Shown: in pieces, positions 26,202 to 34,917 of the stretch
Layout of the letters: each line of letters opens with the position of its first letter
Position numbering within the stretch: the stretch's first letter is position 1
Source of the DNA: Aldehydirespirator sp965248735
GTDB lineage: Bacteria > Actinomycetota > Acidimicrobiia > Acidimicrobiales > Aldehydirespiratoraceae
Assembly: GCA_965248735.1 (NCBI GenBank)
Contig: OZ252146.1
Coordinates: forward strand, 2,356,001 to 2,420,000
Direction of reading: 5' to 3'
Length of the DNA stretch: 64,000 nucleotides
Program-made: the position numbers and the translations under genes
Notes under the pieces: generated by a model
Told to the model about the DNA's origin: nothing
Seen by the model: only the letters and a program-made list of their open reading frames with translations
Databases searched by the model: none

Positions 26202-27227
26202 TCATCTCAGCCTCAGGGTCCTGACCAGCCGGGCCCGCAGGCGCCCCGGCAGAGCGGCCAGCAGATCGCGGGTGCGGATGTGCTCGAGGCGTTTGCTGGG
26301 ACCCCCGCCGTAGTCGAAGTGCGCGTCGGCCAGCCGGCGGGCTGAGGAGCCGTCAAGCACGAACGGCTGGCGGGCCAGCTTGTCGATCACAATGGCCCTG
26401 TTGCGGTACCAGTCCTGCCGGAAGGCCTCGGTCTCGGAGTTCCCGCCGTCGCTGCGGCGGTACAGCGACGTGATCTCGTCCACGCAGTGAACCCCGAGCA
26501 CCAGAGCAGCCCGGATCAGCAGGTCCCAGTCCTCGCAGACCGTCAGATCCTCGTCGAACCGCAGCCCGAGGCAATTGAGCGCCTGCCTCGGCAGCGCGAG
26601 CGAGCAGATCGGCGTCTCGCTGTACGAGAAGTGCGCAAGCTGATCGAACGTCGCCGGGTAGACGTACTCCACGGGCCCGGCTGGGGTCTGCGGTTCCGCC
26701 GTGCCGCCGGCCAGCCATGGCTGGCGCGCCGTGCGGGCGCGGATGATCTGACCCGGGGCGTCAGCCGCGCCGCGTGCGAACACGGCAAGCCAGTTCGGCT
26801 CAGCCAAGTCATCGTCATCGAGGAAGGACACGTAGTCGCCGTCGGCGGCATCGAGGCCGGCATTGAGTGGCCTGGCGCGGGAACCGCCCGTGCCTACCGG
26901 CAGAACTCTGCAGTCCGCCGGCGCGACGCCTGCGGCCGCGGCCGCGCCCAACTCGGCCTCTACTGCGGTCGCAACCTCTGCAGCGGCATGGACGGTCACG
27001 ATCGTGGCGAACTGGGTCCACGTCTGCGCGGCCAGCGATCGAACGGCTTCCAGTAGAGTGCGCGGACGGCGGCCTTGGGTACGCACGATCACCGTGAACG
27101 TCGGCACGGCCGGCGCCGGTGCCACCAGGGGCGCCAGATGCTCCGACTCCCGCAGATCCAGCCCCAGCATGCACAGCAGGCGGGCTAGAGGCGATGGCGC
27201 CGCGCCACCGTCAGCGGGCTGACTCAT
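26202..27227 (-). CDS. Family 2 glycosyltransferase
   Basis: 341 residues. The GT2 domain has FTVIVRTQGRRPRTLLEAVR, YVSFLDDDDLAEPNWLAV (the metal-binding DDDD run) and DLTVCEDWDLLIRAALV. It is shorter than, and distinct from, the two-module GTs at 1.4-13 kb, though it too has DDDD in place of a simple DXD. The ATG at 27227 (MSQPADGG) is preferred over TTG 27260, as the extension is low-complexity. A soluble cytoplasmic transferase with no membrane segment; the acceptor is unknown. Confidence 0.8.
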   Translation of the reverse strand: MSQPADGGAAPSPLARLLCMLGLDLRESEHLAPLVAPAPAVPTFTVIVRTQGRRPRTLLEAVRSLAAQTWTQFATIVTVHAAAEVATAVEAELGAAAAAGVAPADCRVLPVGTGGSRARPLNAGLDAADGDYVSFLDDDDLAEPNWLAVFARGAADAPGQIIRARTARQPWLAGGTAEPQTPAGPVEYVYPATFDQLAHFSYSETPICSLALPRQALNCLGLRFDEDLTVCEDWDLLIRAALVLGVHCVDEITSLYRRSDGGNSETEAFRQDWYRNRAIVIDKLARQPFVLDGSSARRLADAHFDYGGGPSKRLEHIRTRDLLAALPGRLRARLVRTLRLR

Positions 27228-27462
27228 GGCAATAGAGCTAGCTAGCGCATCCACAGCCAATCCCCCATGCTGTCGCGGCCCGCACTCCGCGAGTGCCTGC
27301 TCATCACATCATCCACCATGACCGCCTTGTGCGGCTCGGATCCTCGGCCGCCCTGGGCGCCAGCATCGATGTTTCGCCATCCTGGGTCTCGACGAGCTGT
27401 CCGAGGAGGACCGGGTGACGGTGGCGCTCCGCTGCTGACTGCCGGGCGGCGGACCCCAGGGC

Positions 27463-28563
27463 TCAGTCCGCGCCGGTCGCCCGCCGGTACAGGTCGGTGA
27501 GGCCCTCGGCGGTTCTCTCCCACGTGTAGCCGGCGGCCCTGAGCCGTCCCCGGGCACCTAGGTCCGCGGCCAGCGAAGTGTCGGTCAGGACCCGCTGCAG
27601 CCCGTCGGCGAGCGTGTCGACATCTCCCGCGGCGGCGTACACCGCGGCGTCGCCCGACACCTCCGGGATGGCCGACACCGGGGTGGTGACCACCGGCCGG
27701 CCCGCGGCCATGGCCTCCAGCGGGACCAGACCGAAGCCCTCGTACAGCGACGGGTAGGCGACGGCCGCGGCCTGCTCGATGAGCGCGGTGCGGGCACCGT
27801 CGTCGACCCAGCCCAGGCGCAGGATGCGGTCGCGGTGGGGGCTGCGGCCGATGGCGTCGGTGAGGTCGCCGGAAGCGTCCCCGTCGGGGCCGGCATGGAC
27901 GAGGCGCAGATCGCGGTGCTGGAGGGCCAGCGCGTCGAACGCGGCGACCAACGTGGTTAGGCCCTTGCGGCGGTCGGCTGAGCCCAGAGCCAGCACATAG
28001 GGCGAGCCGGGTGCTGGATGCGGCCCTGCCGGTGGAAGGCGCACCCCCAGGGGCACGGGCACCACCCGGTGAGGCTCGATCCGGTAGATGTCGCGGACCT
28101 CTGCGGCCACGTACTCGGAGTCGGTGTGGATCCAGGCGCCCGCTCGCACCGCGGCCCGAACCGACCGCCGGTGGGCGCGGCCGCCGCGGCCGCAGATCGG
28201 CGGGCCATGCTCGAAGCTGACGTCGTGCACCGACACCACCGCCGCAGCCCGCGACGTGGGCGGCACCCGGTAGTTCGGCCCATGCACGACATCGGCCCTT
28301 CCGGCGAACCACTCCAGACGGGGAACGGACAGGCAGTCCCAGAGCCATCTGACCCCGCCCGTAGGTATCCGCCCCGGCACCTCTCGGATCCCGTCGCCGA
28401 CATCGGCGGGCAGCCAGTCCCGGCCCCGCCCCCGCCAGATCGCGTTGAACGCCGACACGTGCATGTCGGGCCTGGCAGCCAGGGCTCGAAGCATTTCGGC
28501 GGTGAACACGCCGATCCCGGTGCGCGGCAACAGCAGTGCGGTGGCGTCGACGGCCAGCCTCAC
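27463..28563 (-). CDS. Family 4 glycosyltransferase
   Basis: 366 residues with the GT-B fold. The N-terminal half has RTGIGVFTAEMLRAL and VVHGPNYRVP; the C-terminal half has YVLALGSADRRKGL and the E-x7-E region YPSLYEGFGLVPLEAMAAGR. The enzyme class uses nucleotide- or lipid-activated sugars with retention of configuration; mannosyl or rhamnosyl transfer is common in relatives. The start is GTG at 28563. A 235-bp gap with nothing recognisable separates it from the GT2 gene downstream. Upstream begins a region of lower G+C. Confidence 0.85.
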   Translation of the reverse strand: MRLAVDATALLLPRTGIGVFTAEMLRALAARPDMHVSAFNAIWRGRGRDWLPADVGDGIREVPGRIPTGGVRWLWDCLSVPRLEWFAGRADVVHGPNYRVPPTSRAAAVVSVHDVSFEHGPPICGRGGRAHRRSVRAAVRAGAWIHTDSEYVAAEVRDIYRIEPHRVVPVPLGVRLPPAGPHPAPGSPYVLALGSADRRKGLTTLVAAFDALALQHRDLRLVHAGPDGDASGDLTDAIGRSPHRDRILRLGWVDDGARTALIEQAAAVAYPSLYEGFGLVPLEAMAAGRPVVTTPVSAIPEVSGDAAVYAAAGDVDTLADGLQRVLTDTSLAADLGARGRLRAAGYTWERTAEGLTDLYRRATGAD

Positions 28564-28717
28564 GCTCTCACTTCACTTTGGACACGCATTGCCGGCAGTC
28601 GTGTGGTCCCCCGAGATCGCGGCGGCCAGGTCGGGCAAGTCATCCTTGGTGGTGCTGTCACATACGCGGTAGCGAGCCGCTCCATGTCGCGCCCTCGCCG
28701 TCAGTTCCCTGCTTGGA

Positions 28718-29308
28718 TCATTCCATGGCACGCAGTTGTTGGATGGCTTCGGTCTTGTCTGCAGGCAAGAAGTTGATGGTCACGCGTAGGTCCAGACAGC
28801 CTGGACACTTGGTGCGTCGTTGGAAGCGCTGTTGAAAGATCCCCACAATAGCGAAGAGCATCCCACAGAGAACTAGAGGCAACAGCAAGACTAAAGCGAC
28901 TGAGATGCCTCGGGAGATAGCAAAATACAGAAAATATCCCATCACCCACGGTGATGACCACACCACCTTGCGTGCCAGCCCCAGAGTCTTACGTTGCACC
29001 TTCTTCAATCCCTGTTTGTTGTGCCGGTCTATGGTGACCGTCGTCATTGTGCGCAATGGCTTCCGGTTGATGATGACGGACCACACTCCCAGGCCGAACC
29101 CGAGGACGAGTATCGGTATGCCTACGAGTGGTACTCCGACCGCAGCGAACACTCCAACAACGAGGACCCCGATGGCTGCCATGAGCAGTCCGTTGCCGCT
29201 TTTCTTGGCGGCCAATACCGCCTCGACATCAGCGACTGTCCATGTTCTGGAGCAGTCCGAGCACTCTATGACTGGCTCTGTGGCGGCTTCGGTGTTGTGC
29301 TCGCTCAT
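28718..29308 (-). CDS. Zinc-ribbon membrane protein, unknown function
   Basis: 196 residues. An N-terminal CSDCSRTW and a C-terminal CPGC could make a split zinc ribbon or two half sites. Two pairs of membrane helices lie between (about residues 42-82 and 125-165). The ATG at 29308 is supported by GGGGG 8-9 nt upstream; an in-frame ATG at 29317 is too close to it. Base composition is lower than in flanking genes and no polysaccharide role is suggested, so it looks accessory. Family not recognised. Confidence 0.6.
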   Translation of the reverse strand: MSEHNTEAATEPVIECSDCSRTWTVADVEAVLAAKKSGNGLLMAAIGVLVVGVFAAVGVPLVGIPILVLGFGLGVWSVIINRKPLRTMTTVTIDRHNKQGLKKVQRKTLGLARKVVWSSPWVMGYFLYFAISRGISVALVLLLPLVLCGMLFAIVGIFQQRFQRRTKCPGCLDLRVTINFLPADKTEAIQQLRAME

Positions 29309-30147
29309 TGGTGTCATCCCCCTGTGCTGGTGCTCTGCGGGCGGCATTAGCCTACGGACCCTGCAGCAGCCTACGGACCCTGCAGCCCGCTCAACAGCCT
29401 GCTCTGGCAAATGCCGCTGTTGCCTGTCGGTTTGCGTGAGGTTGTATGCGTGTGATGCGGGCGGGCTGCCGAAGGCGGTGCTGTGCCGGATCCATGAGGC
29501 CCCAACCGCGCCGCATGCGCCGCGACGATGCCTTATGCCCGGTAGGTAGCGGATCCGTTCCATGCGGTGCGCTCGGCCAAGGCCGCCCTTGAGGAGGCGT
29601 CCTGTCGAGCACAGAACCACACCGGGGGACGTCGCGGCCACGACCGACGGCCCCTGGAGGGCACACCAGAACCCTTCTGCGGTACCAGGAGGCTTCACTC
29701 CGTCCAATTCGCGAAACTCTGGCTTGACGGCAGCGTTCGGTACAGTGTTGACTTGTCGCGCCGGGTGTGCACGCGGACGGGCGGAGGCTGCCGGGCGGAG
29801 GCTGCGGACGGGCGGAGGCTATGGCACACGAGACTTCAGCGCAGGGTTCGAACCCACAAGCGTCAACCTCACGCGAGGACGGGTGGAGCCGATGGCATAT
29901 GAGGCGGTGCTGTTGTCTTGCAGGCGTGAAGACCAACCTCCCCGGCACGGTCGAGAATCGGGTGCCGACGTTGAGCCTCAGCGCCATGCCCATGAACACG
30001 GCTCTCCCCCGAGTGGACGCGCGCCGCGCCGCAGTCGGAGCGGTCCCGGCCGGAGGAACGCACCGCGGTGTTCGCTTGTCGGACCACCCGGTCGAGTCCC
30101 TCGGCGTCGGGGCTCTAGGCCCGCATCGGCCGTAGGGATCCGCGACG
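29309..30147. other. Long non-coding or decayed region
   Basis: 839 bp without a gene I can support. Overlapping frames on both strands (for example 29391-29999 minus and 29562-30281 plus) have no recognisable domains and conflicting codon use. The region holds a 19-bp direct duplication (CCTACGGACCCTGCAG at 29351 and 29370), a short GGGCGGAGGCT cluster near 29775-29820 and a GGGTTCGAACCC palindrome near 29853 that does not belong to a tRNA cloverleaf. It may be relic sequence of a past insertion next to the lower-G+C genes. Confidence 0.5.
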
Positions 30148-30444
30148 ATGTCCGGCGCACCTCCCGAGTTGCGTATCGTTTATGCGTATTTGGAGACACT
30201 ACGCTCCAATTCCCGGAGTGCCGCGGAAATGCTCATGGAGTGCTCAGAGTTGTCCAGACTCGACTTCTCACCCAACCATGAAGTTACGGAGGCGTACGAA
30301 GGCTATCTTGACGACTGGAGCAGACACCGGGAGAGTCTTCAGAAGGGGTTAGACTCCACCGCTGATGCCTTCGAGTCAGTGCTCGAAACGTTCAAGACAG
30401 TTGAGAACGAATTAGTTATGATGCTTCCGCCCGGTTCACTCTGA
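30148..30444 (+). CDS. WXG100-like small helical protein, possible type VII secretion partner
   Basis: 98 residues, predicted almost entirely helical, two helices with a break near SRLDFSPNHEV (about 37-47). A tryptophan in LDDWSRHRESLQKGL starts the second helix, followed by heptad-like leucines and acidic residues. This is the layout of the ~100-residue actinobacterial ESX/WXG100-like partners encoded before type VII substrates. The canonical WXG turn and a YxxxD/E export motif are not visible, so the call rests on size, pattern and neighbour. About 50% G+C, far below the window average. The next gene starts 26 nt downstream, so they probably form an operon. Confidence 0.5.
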   Translation: MSGAPPELRIVYAYLETLRSNSRSAAEMLMECSELSRLDFSPNHEVTEAYEGYLDDWSRHRESLQKGLDSTADAFESVLETFKTVENELVMMLPPGSL

Positions 30445-30470
30445 TAGAAGGCCGTTACAGGTTGCAAGCG

Positions 30471-31028
30471 ATGACGAACTGGTCACAAATCCTTCAACTC
30501 GACGAACCCGTCGTAGGCGACGTCGAAGATTACGAATTCGCGCACGAACAGGTTGGTGCGCTCGGAGCAACTGCTGAGACCGTGCGCGATCAGTTCAAGA
30601 CACTACAAACTACCGAACTCGATGAATTGCAAGGTCGTGCCGCACTACGGCTTCGGGAGTTAGTCGGCACTGTCGATGATTGCCTGACAGATCTACCTGT
30701 CGTACTACACGACGTCGAAGAAATCTTCAAGAAGCACGCACAAGAGCTCAAGCTCCTACGAACGAAAGCGGGGATGGATAGGGACGGGAATAGACTACGG
30801 CAATTGACCACGGAACATCACGATGACGAGCCGACTTGGTCACCTGATGGTGTATGGATGGCTTTTGCGCGTGGTAATGAGGGTTCCCGCAGTATCTATG
30901 TTGTCAGCTCGACCGGTGGCGACGAACCGATACAGCTGCTTGCGTTACCCGGATTTGACTACTGGGCTCCGAGTTGGTCACCAAGTGCAGATGTCATCGT
31001 GGATCCGACGTTTGATTGTCGATCGTGA
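30471..31028 (+). CDS. Truncated type VII secretion-like protein with TolB-type propeller remnant
   Basis: 185 residues in two parts. Residues 1-100 resemble the N-terminal helical targeting domain of actinobacterial polymorphic type VII substrates: a W near the start, LQLDEPVVGDVEDYEFA, then long helices with VRDQFKTLQ and ELQGRAALRLRELVG. From about 103, GMDRDGNRLRQLT, then DDEPTWSPDGVWMAFARGN and YWAPSWSPSADV are two TolB/PD40 propeller blades. A functional propeller needs six to eight blades, so the gene appears 3'-truncated or recombined. The ATG at 30471 is preferred to TTG 30462. Low G+C, like its upstream neighbour. Confidence 0.5.
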   Translation: MTNWSQILQLDEPVVGDVEDYEFAHEQVGALGATAETVRDQFKTLQTTELDELQGRAALRLRELVGTVDDCLTDLPVVLHDVEEIFKKHAQELKLLRTKAGMDRDGNRLRQLTTEHHDDEPTWSPDGVWMAFARGNEGSRSIYVVSSTGGDEPIQLLALPGFDYWAPSWSPSADVIVDPTFDCRS

Positions 31029-31092
31029 AGACGTCTGGATGGCTGGGCCGATCTGGAGACGGTGACGCGTCGGCATCCTGAGAAACACGCTC

Positions 31093-32103
31093 TCACTTCT
31101 GCACGTCGGCGTGCTCTGCGACCTCGGCGACATCAGCGGGCGGGAGCAGCCGGCGGGGCCGCGACACCCGCACCACCAAGTCGGCCAGGAGCCCGATGGC
31201 CAGCGTCTGGATGGCCGCGAAACCGAGCAGCAGCGTGTTGGTCGCCACCCGCAGATCCTTTCCCGCAAGGTCGTAGCCGAGCTTGGCCGCGAAGGCTGCG
31301 ACCAGGATCGCGGCCAGGGGCATGAACACTCGCAGGGGATCGTGCGAGAGCATCATCCTGATCACCTGCAGCACGTAGCGACGGGTGTCGGCCCACCAGT
31401 GGAACTTGGAGCGTCCCGCTCGAGGCCGGTACTCGATGGGCGTGTAGCGCACGCTGTAGCCGTTCATCAAATACGACATCGTGAGCGTGGTGACGCACGA
31501 GAAGCCGTCGGGGAGTTCGCCGACGAACTGCTCGGCCACGTCGCGGCGCATGGCCCGGAATCCCGAGTTGAGGTCCGGGATGCGGGTCCGGGTGAGATAC
31601 GACGCCAGGCAGCGGATGGCCCACTTGGCCGGGACCCTCAGAGCCTTGAGTGTGCCCTGCTCGGAGGTGCGGGCCCCCACCAACTGGTCGGCGTCGCCGA
31701 GGCTCTCCACTAGGTCCGGTATCTCGTGGTTGGGATAGGTCATGTCGGCGTCGGTCCACACCACCACCCGGCCCCTGGACGCCAGCGTCCCGATCCGTCG
31801 GGCCGAGCCCGAGCCGCGGTTGCGGGCCGAGCGCAGCAGGCGCACCCCGTCGCGGCCGAGCGCGGAGCGGCCGGAGCGGCCGGAGCCGTCGGTGGAGCCG
31901 TCGTCCACCACCACGATCTCCCACGAGTACTCCGAGGCTTCCAGAGCCGCGGTGATGCGGTCGAGTTCCGCGGCGAGATGGGCCGACTCGTTGTAGACCG
32001 GCAGCACCACGCTCACGTCCAACTGGTCGTGGAGCGGCATCACCACACCCGCCGAACTCACCTCCGAGCCGAACTCGTCGCCACCGGCCGGGCTCATCGT
32101 CAT
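31093..32103 (-). CDS. DPM-like polyprenyl-phosphate glycosyltransferase (GT2) with C-terminal membrane helices
   Basis: 336 residues. The GT2 domain has DVSVVLPVYNESAHLAAEL, EIVVVDDGSTDGSG, VVWTDADMTYPNHEIP (DXD equivalent DAD) and LNSGFRAMRRDV. The C-terminal part has two hydrophobic helices (about 255-325). Such enzymes make polyprenyl-phosphate-mannose or -glucose at the cytoplasmic face, the donor for GT-C enzymes such as the two encoded just upstream (32309-33394 and 33391-34917). The start is ATG at 32103; a second in-frame ATG is at 32097. Confidence 0.85.
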   Translation of the reverse strand: MTMSPAGGDEFGSEVSSAGVVMPLHDQLDVSVVLPVYNESAHLAAELDRITAALEASEYSWEIVVVDDGSTDGSGRSGRSALGRDGVRLLRSARNRGSGSARRIGTLASRGRVVVWTDADMTYPNHEIPDLVESLGDADQLVGARTSEQGTLKALRVPAKWAIRCLASYLTRTRIPDLNSGFRAMRRDVAEQFVGELPDGFSCVTTLTMSYLMNGYSVRYTPIEYRPRAGRSKFHWWADTRRYVLQVIRMMLSHDPLRVFMPLAAILVAAFAAKLGYDLAGKDLRVATNTLLLGFAAIQTLAIGLLADLVVRVSRPRRLLPPADVAEVAEHADVQK

Positions 32104-32191
32104 AGGCGCGATCCTATGCCGTTCGGCGTCGGCCCTGAGCCTACAGGCCGACCCTTCGGTGGCATCCGGTGCCACTCGGGTGCTCGGCTGC

Positions 32192-32248
32192 GGCCGAACT
32201 TCAAGGAGTTAACCACACATGATGTAGCTAACCGCTTGAAGTTCGGCC
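32192..32248. promoter_or_regulatory. 57-bp near-palindrome
   Basis: GGCCGAACTTCAAG (32192-32205) and its exact complement CTTGAAGTTCGGCC (32235-32248) flank a 29-nt centre. The centre itself continues the symmetry with GTTA/TAAC and ACAT/ATGT. It lies in the 205-bp gap between two minus-strand genes (PIG-V-like upstream, DPM-like downstream). There is no T-run after it on the minus strand, so a simple intrinsic terminator is doubtful. A protein-binding or processing site is possible. Confidence 0.6.
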
Positions 32249-32308
32249 CGAGACTCGGTCGCGGCCCTGGTAGAGCGCACTGTGGCCCGGCCGCTCGGCC
32301 TCTGGGGC

Positions 32309-33394
32309 TCACGGCACGTACACGCCGTGGAAGGCGAGCGTCGTCAGGCACACCATGCCCGCGCCGGCAGCACCGACAATCCAGCGGTCCAGCCACCGAT
32401 GCCGGCTCACGACCGCGGCCGCGATCACCAGCGGGAAGGCGCCCAGGGCGTAGCGCTCGAGGCTGTTGAGGTTCTCGGCGGCCAGCAGCAGCACCAGGCT
32501 GGCCACCGCGTAGAGAGCCATGGGACGGCTCAGCCTCCGGGCAGCCACCACGGCCAGCGCGACCAGCGCGGCCGCGGCCAGGAAGTGCAACAGCTCGCCG
32601 GCGTCGCCGCGGGCTCCCCGCCAGGCACCTCGCACGAGCCGGCTGACGGGCTCGACGAGGTCGCCCCGCAGTTCCCGCTGCCGGTCGAGCGGGGCGGAGG
32701 CGTCACCGAGCGAGGCCTGCGCCCAGAGCAGGAATGTGGCCGCTCCCGCCACCGGTGCAACCGCAGCCGCGACGGCGCCCAAGCCGCGCCGGGACCGGTC
32801 CTGCCAGGCCATGTACGCGACCGGCAGCGCCAGCAGCACGCCCACCGGCCTGGTGAGCCCGGCCAGGTAGCCGGCGGCCGCGGCGGACCACCAGCGCTGA
32901 CGGCCGGCCAGCAGGAACACCGCGATAGCCAGGGTCAGGTACAGGGCCTCGGAGTAGGCGAATACGAGTGCAAAGGAGGGAGGCGCCAGCGCCAGCAGCC
33001 TCACCGCCCGCCGAGCGAGGCGCCGGTCGCCCGTCTCGTCGACGACGAGCCGGTGCAGCAGAACACCGGCGACCAGCGCGGCGAGATTGGCCGCGATCAC
33101 CAGCGCGACGCCGGCACTGAGGCCCGGCATCCAGGACGCGACCCGCCCGAGCATCGGCCACAGCGGGAAGAAGCGCAGGCCCGGGTCGGCGGCATCGGAG
33201 TAGCCGCCGACGGCTATGGCCTCGTACCAGCGCCCGTCCCACGCCAGGAGCCCGTCCGAGACTGGCGTGAAGTCCGGGGGCGGCTCCAGCCGGTTGACCA
33301 CCGCGGTCGTGACGATGTAGGCGGCTGCGACGTAGATGCGGGCCTCAGCCCACGCGGCCAGCGCCACCCGCACCGACGGGCCCGCGGCTCTCAC
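32309..33394 (-). CDS. PIG-V-like membrane mannosyltransferase
   Basis: 361 residues with about eight to nine membrane segments. An early luminal/external loop contains LAWDGRWYEAIAVGGYSD, followed by LRFFPLWPMLGR and, later, GLTRPVGVLLALPVAYMAW. These are signature blocks of the PIG-V-type GT-C mannosyltransferases found in actinobacteria. It presumably transfers mannose from polyprenyl-phosphate-mannose outside the membrane. The GTG at 33394 overlaps the TGA of the GT39-like gene (GTGA). The DPM-like GT2 downstream could supply its donor. Confidence 0.8.
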   Translation of the reverse strand: MRAAGPSVRVALAAWAEARIYVAAAYIVTTAVVNRLEPPPDFTPVSDGLLAWDGRWYEAIAVGGYSDAADPGLRFFPLWPMLGRVASWMPGLSAGVALVIAANLAALVAGVLLHRLVVDETGDRRLARRAVRLLALAPPSFALVFAYSEALYLTLAIAVFLLAGRQRWWSAAAAGYLAGLTRPVGVLLALPVAYMAWQDRSRRGLGAVAAAVAPVAGAATFLLWAQASLGDASAPLDRQRELRGDLVEPVSRLVRGAWRGARGDAGELLHFLAAAALVALAVVAARRLSRPMALYAVASLVLLLAAENLNSLERYALGAFPLVIAAAVVSRHRWLDRWIVGAAGAGMVCLTTLAFHGVYVP

Positions 33395-34917
33395 GGTTCG
33401 GCCGCCGCGAGGCGTACCAGCACCATGTGCTCATACACCGGTCGGGCGGCCACCACCCCTTCGGCCTTCCGGCCGTGGCCCAGCGTCGCGGCGAGGCTGT
33501 CGCAGCTCGTCTCGAACCCCCGGTAGCCGCCAGCGGTGACCAGCCAGACCGCGCCGGCGGGCCCGCCCCCGTCGGCGGCCGCAGCTGCGGTGGCGTCCGC
33601 CGAGGCCGCCGCGATCCGCTCGGAGTAGTCGTACCAGTCGACGAAGTGGGGATCGGACGTGGGCGGGTGGGTCAGCACCGTCAATCCGGCGTCCAGGTAC
33701 CTCAGCACCGCCGGGGCGAGTTGGTCGGGGCAGGCGACCACGATGTCGCCGTCCCGGGCTCCGGCGTCTATAGCGTCAGCGACTTCCTGGCCCTGGGTCC
33801 GGTCCCGGCGAGCCTCGTCGACGTTGACCGCCACCCCGAACACTGCCAGCGCGGCCAGCGCGGCGGGCGCCGCCCATCGGGGCAGACCGGCCAGCCCGCG
33901 CCCGGCCAGAGCCAGCAGCAGCGGGACCACCACCGCGGTGTAGCGGGCCTCGAACGCGCTGCCCAGAGCCATCGCGGCCAGCCCGCCGCCTGCCAGCGTC
34001 AGCGCGGCCACGGCCGCCAGCGGCGCCCCCCGGTGCCGGCCCGGCCATCCCAACTCGACTCCGTCTCCACCGGTGTGAACGAGGGTGGCGCCCAGCACCG
34101 CGGCACCGGCCAACACCATGCCGAGCAGTACCGGCTCGAAGCGGGTTCCGCCGCCCAGCGCCTCGATCGACTCCACCGCCACCTCGGCGGGGCGGGCCCA
34201 TTTCGCCCACGGGGTTCCCGTGTGGGCGGCCTGCTCGACGAGGATTGGCAGCCAGGGCGCGAACCCGATCCAGCCGCAGCCGTAGGCGGCCAGCACCGGC
34301 GTCAGCACGGGCCTGGACGCGGGCGTCCGCAGCCATCGCACGGCCAGCACCGCCGAGGCGGCCGCGGCCAGCCAGATCATCCAGTAGTGGGTGTGCAGTC
34401 CGGCGGCCACCACCGCCGCCAGCGCGGCCAGGCGCACCAGGCTGCGCTGTTCGACGGCCAACTCCGTGAGCAGCCAGCCCGCGGCGGCCAGCAGCACAAC
34501 CAGCGCGTACATGCGGGCCTCGCTGCCGTAGCGGACCAGGAAGGGCGACGTGAGGGCGAGCACGGCCGCGTAGCGGGCCGCCTCCGGGCCCAGCCTGCGC
34601 CGGGCGGCGGCCCAGATCGCCGCGACTGCGGCCAGCGAGAACAGCCCCGACAGCGAGCGGGCCGCGAGATCGGAGTCCCCGAAGCCGTCGAGCCAGACGC
34701 CGAGCACCCCGTAGTACAGGAGGGGGTGGCCGTCGTGTCGCAGCGCCTGCACCGCGTCGCCGACCGGCAGCGAGGCGATGTTCACCGAGAGCGCCTCGTC
34801 GAGCCACATCGGCGACGGCACTATGAAGCGCAGGGCCACGCCGGCCGCGGCCGCCGCGGCGGCGACCGTCCACAGCGCCGTGTGCCGTCTCGGTGGGCGA
34901 GGGCCGGCGGCGTCCAT
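33391..34917 (-). CDS. GT39-like membrane glycosyltransferase (PMT_2 type)
   Basis: 508 residues, about ten to eleven membrane helices. The first external loop has SPMWLDEALSVNIASLPVGD (acidic catalytic DE pair) followed by LRHDGHPLLYYGVLGVW, the arrangement of the ArnT/PMT_2 family. A C-terminal soluble part (about 375-508) has DGDIVVACPDQLAPAVLRYL. The ATG at 34917 directly abuts the TGA of accA3. It likely glycosylates a wall glycan or protein from a polyprenyl-phosphate donor. Overlap with the PIG-V-like gene indicates a functional pair. Confidence 0.8.
   Translation of the reverse strand: MDAAGPRPPRRHTALWTVAAAAAAAGVALRFIVPSPMWLDEALSVNIASLPVGDAVQALRHDGHPLLYYGVLGVWLDGFGDSDLAARSLSGLFSLAAVAAIWAAARRRLGPEAARYAAVLALTSPFLVRYGSEARMYALVVLLAAAGWLLTELAVEQRSLVRLAALAAVVAAGLHTHYWMIWLAAAASAVLAVRWLRTPASRPVLTPVLAAYGCGWIGFAPWLPILVEQAAHTGTPWAKWARPAEVAVESIEALGGGTRFEPVLLGMVLAGAAVLGATLVHTGGDGVELGWPGRHRGAPLAAVAALTLAGGGLAAMALGSAFEARYTAVVVPLLLALAGRGLAGLPRWAAPAALAALAVFGVAVNVDEARRDRTQGQEVADAIDAGARDGDIVVACPDQLAPAVLRYLDAGLTVLTHPPTSDPHFVDWYDYSERIAAASADATAAAAADGGGPAGAVWLVTAGGYRGFETSCDSLAATLGHGRKAEGVVAARPVYEHMVLVRLAAAEP

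Noticed and set aside
29845..29860. GGGTTCGAACCC resembling a tRNA T-arm
   Set aside because: Flanking bases do not form the 5-bp T stem in either orientation and no anticodon or acceptor stems are found nearby.
29391..30281. Overlapping 202- and 239-codon frames in the accessory gap
   Set aside because: They lie on opposite strands over the same DNA, have no recognisable domain, and the second runs into the WXG100-like gene out of frame.
28564..31092. Insertion sequence or prophage
   Set aside because: No transposase, integrase or terminal inverted repeats found; only composition and gene content suggest transfer.
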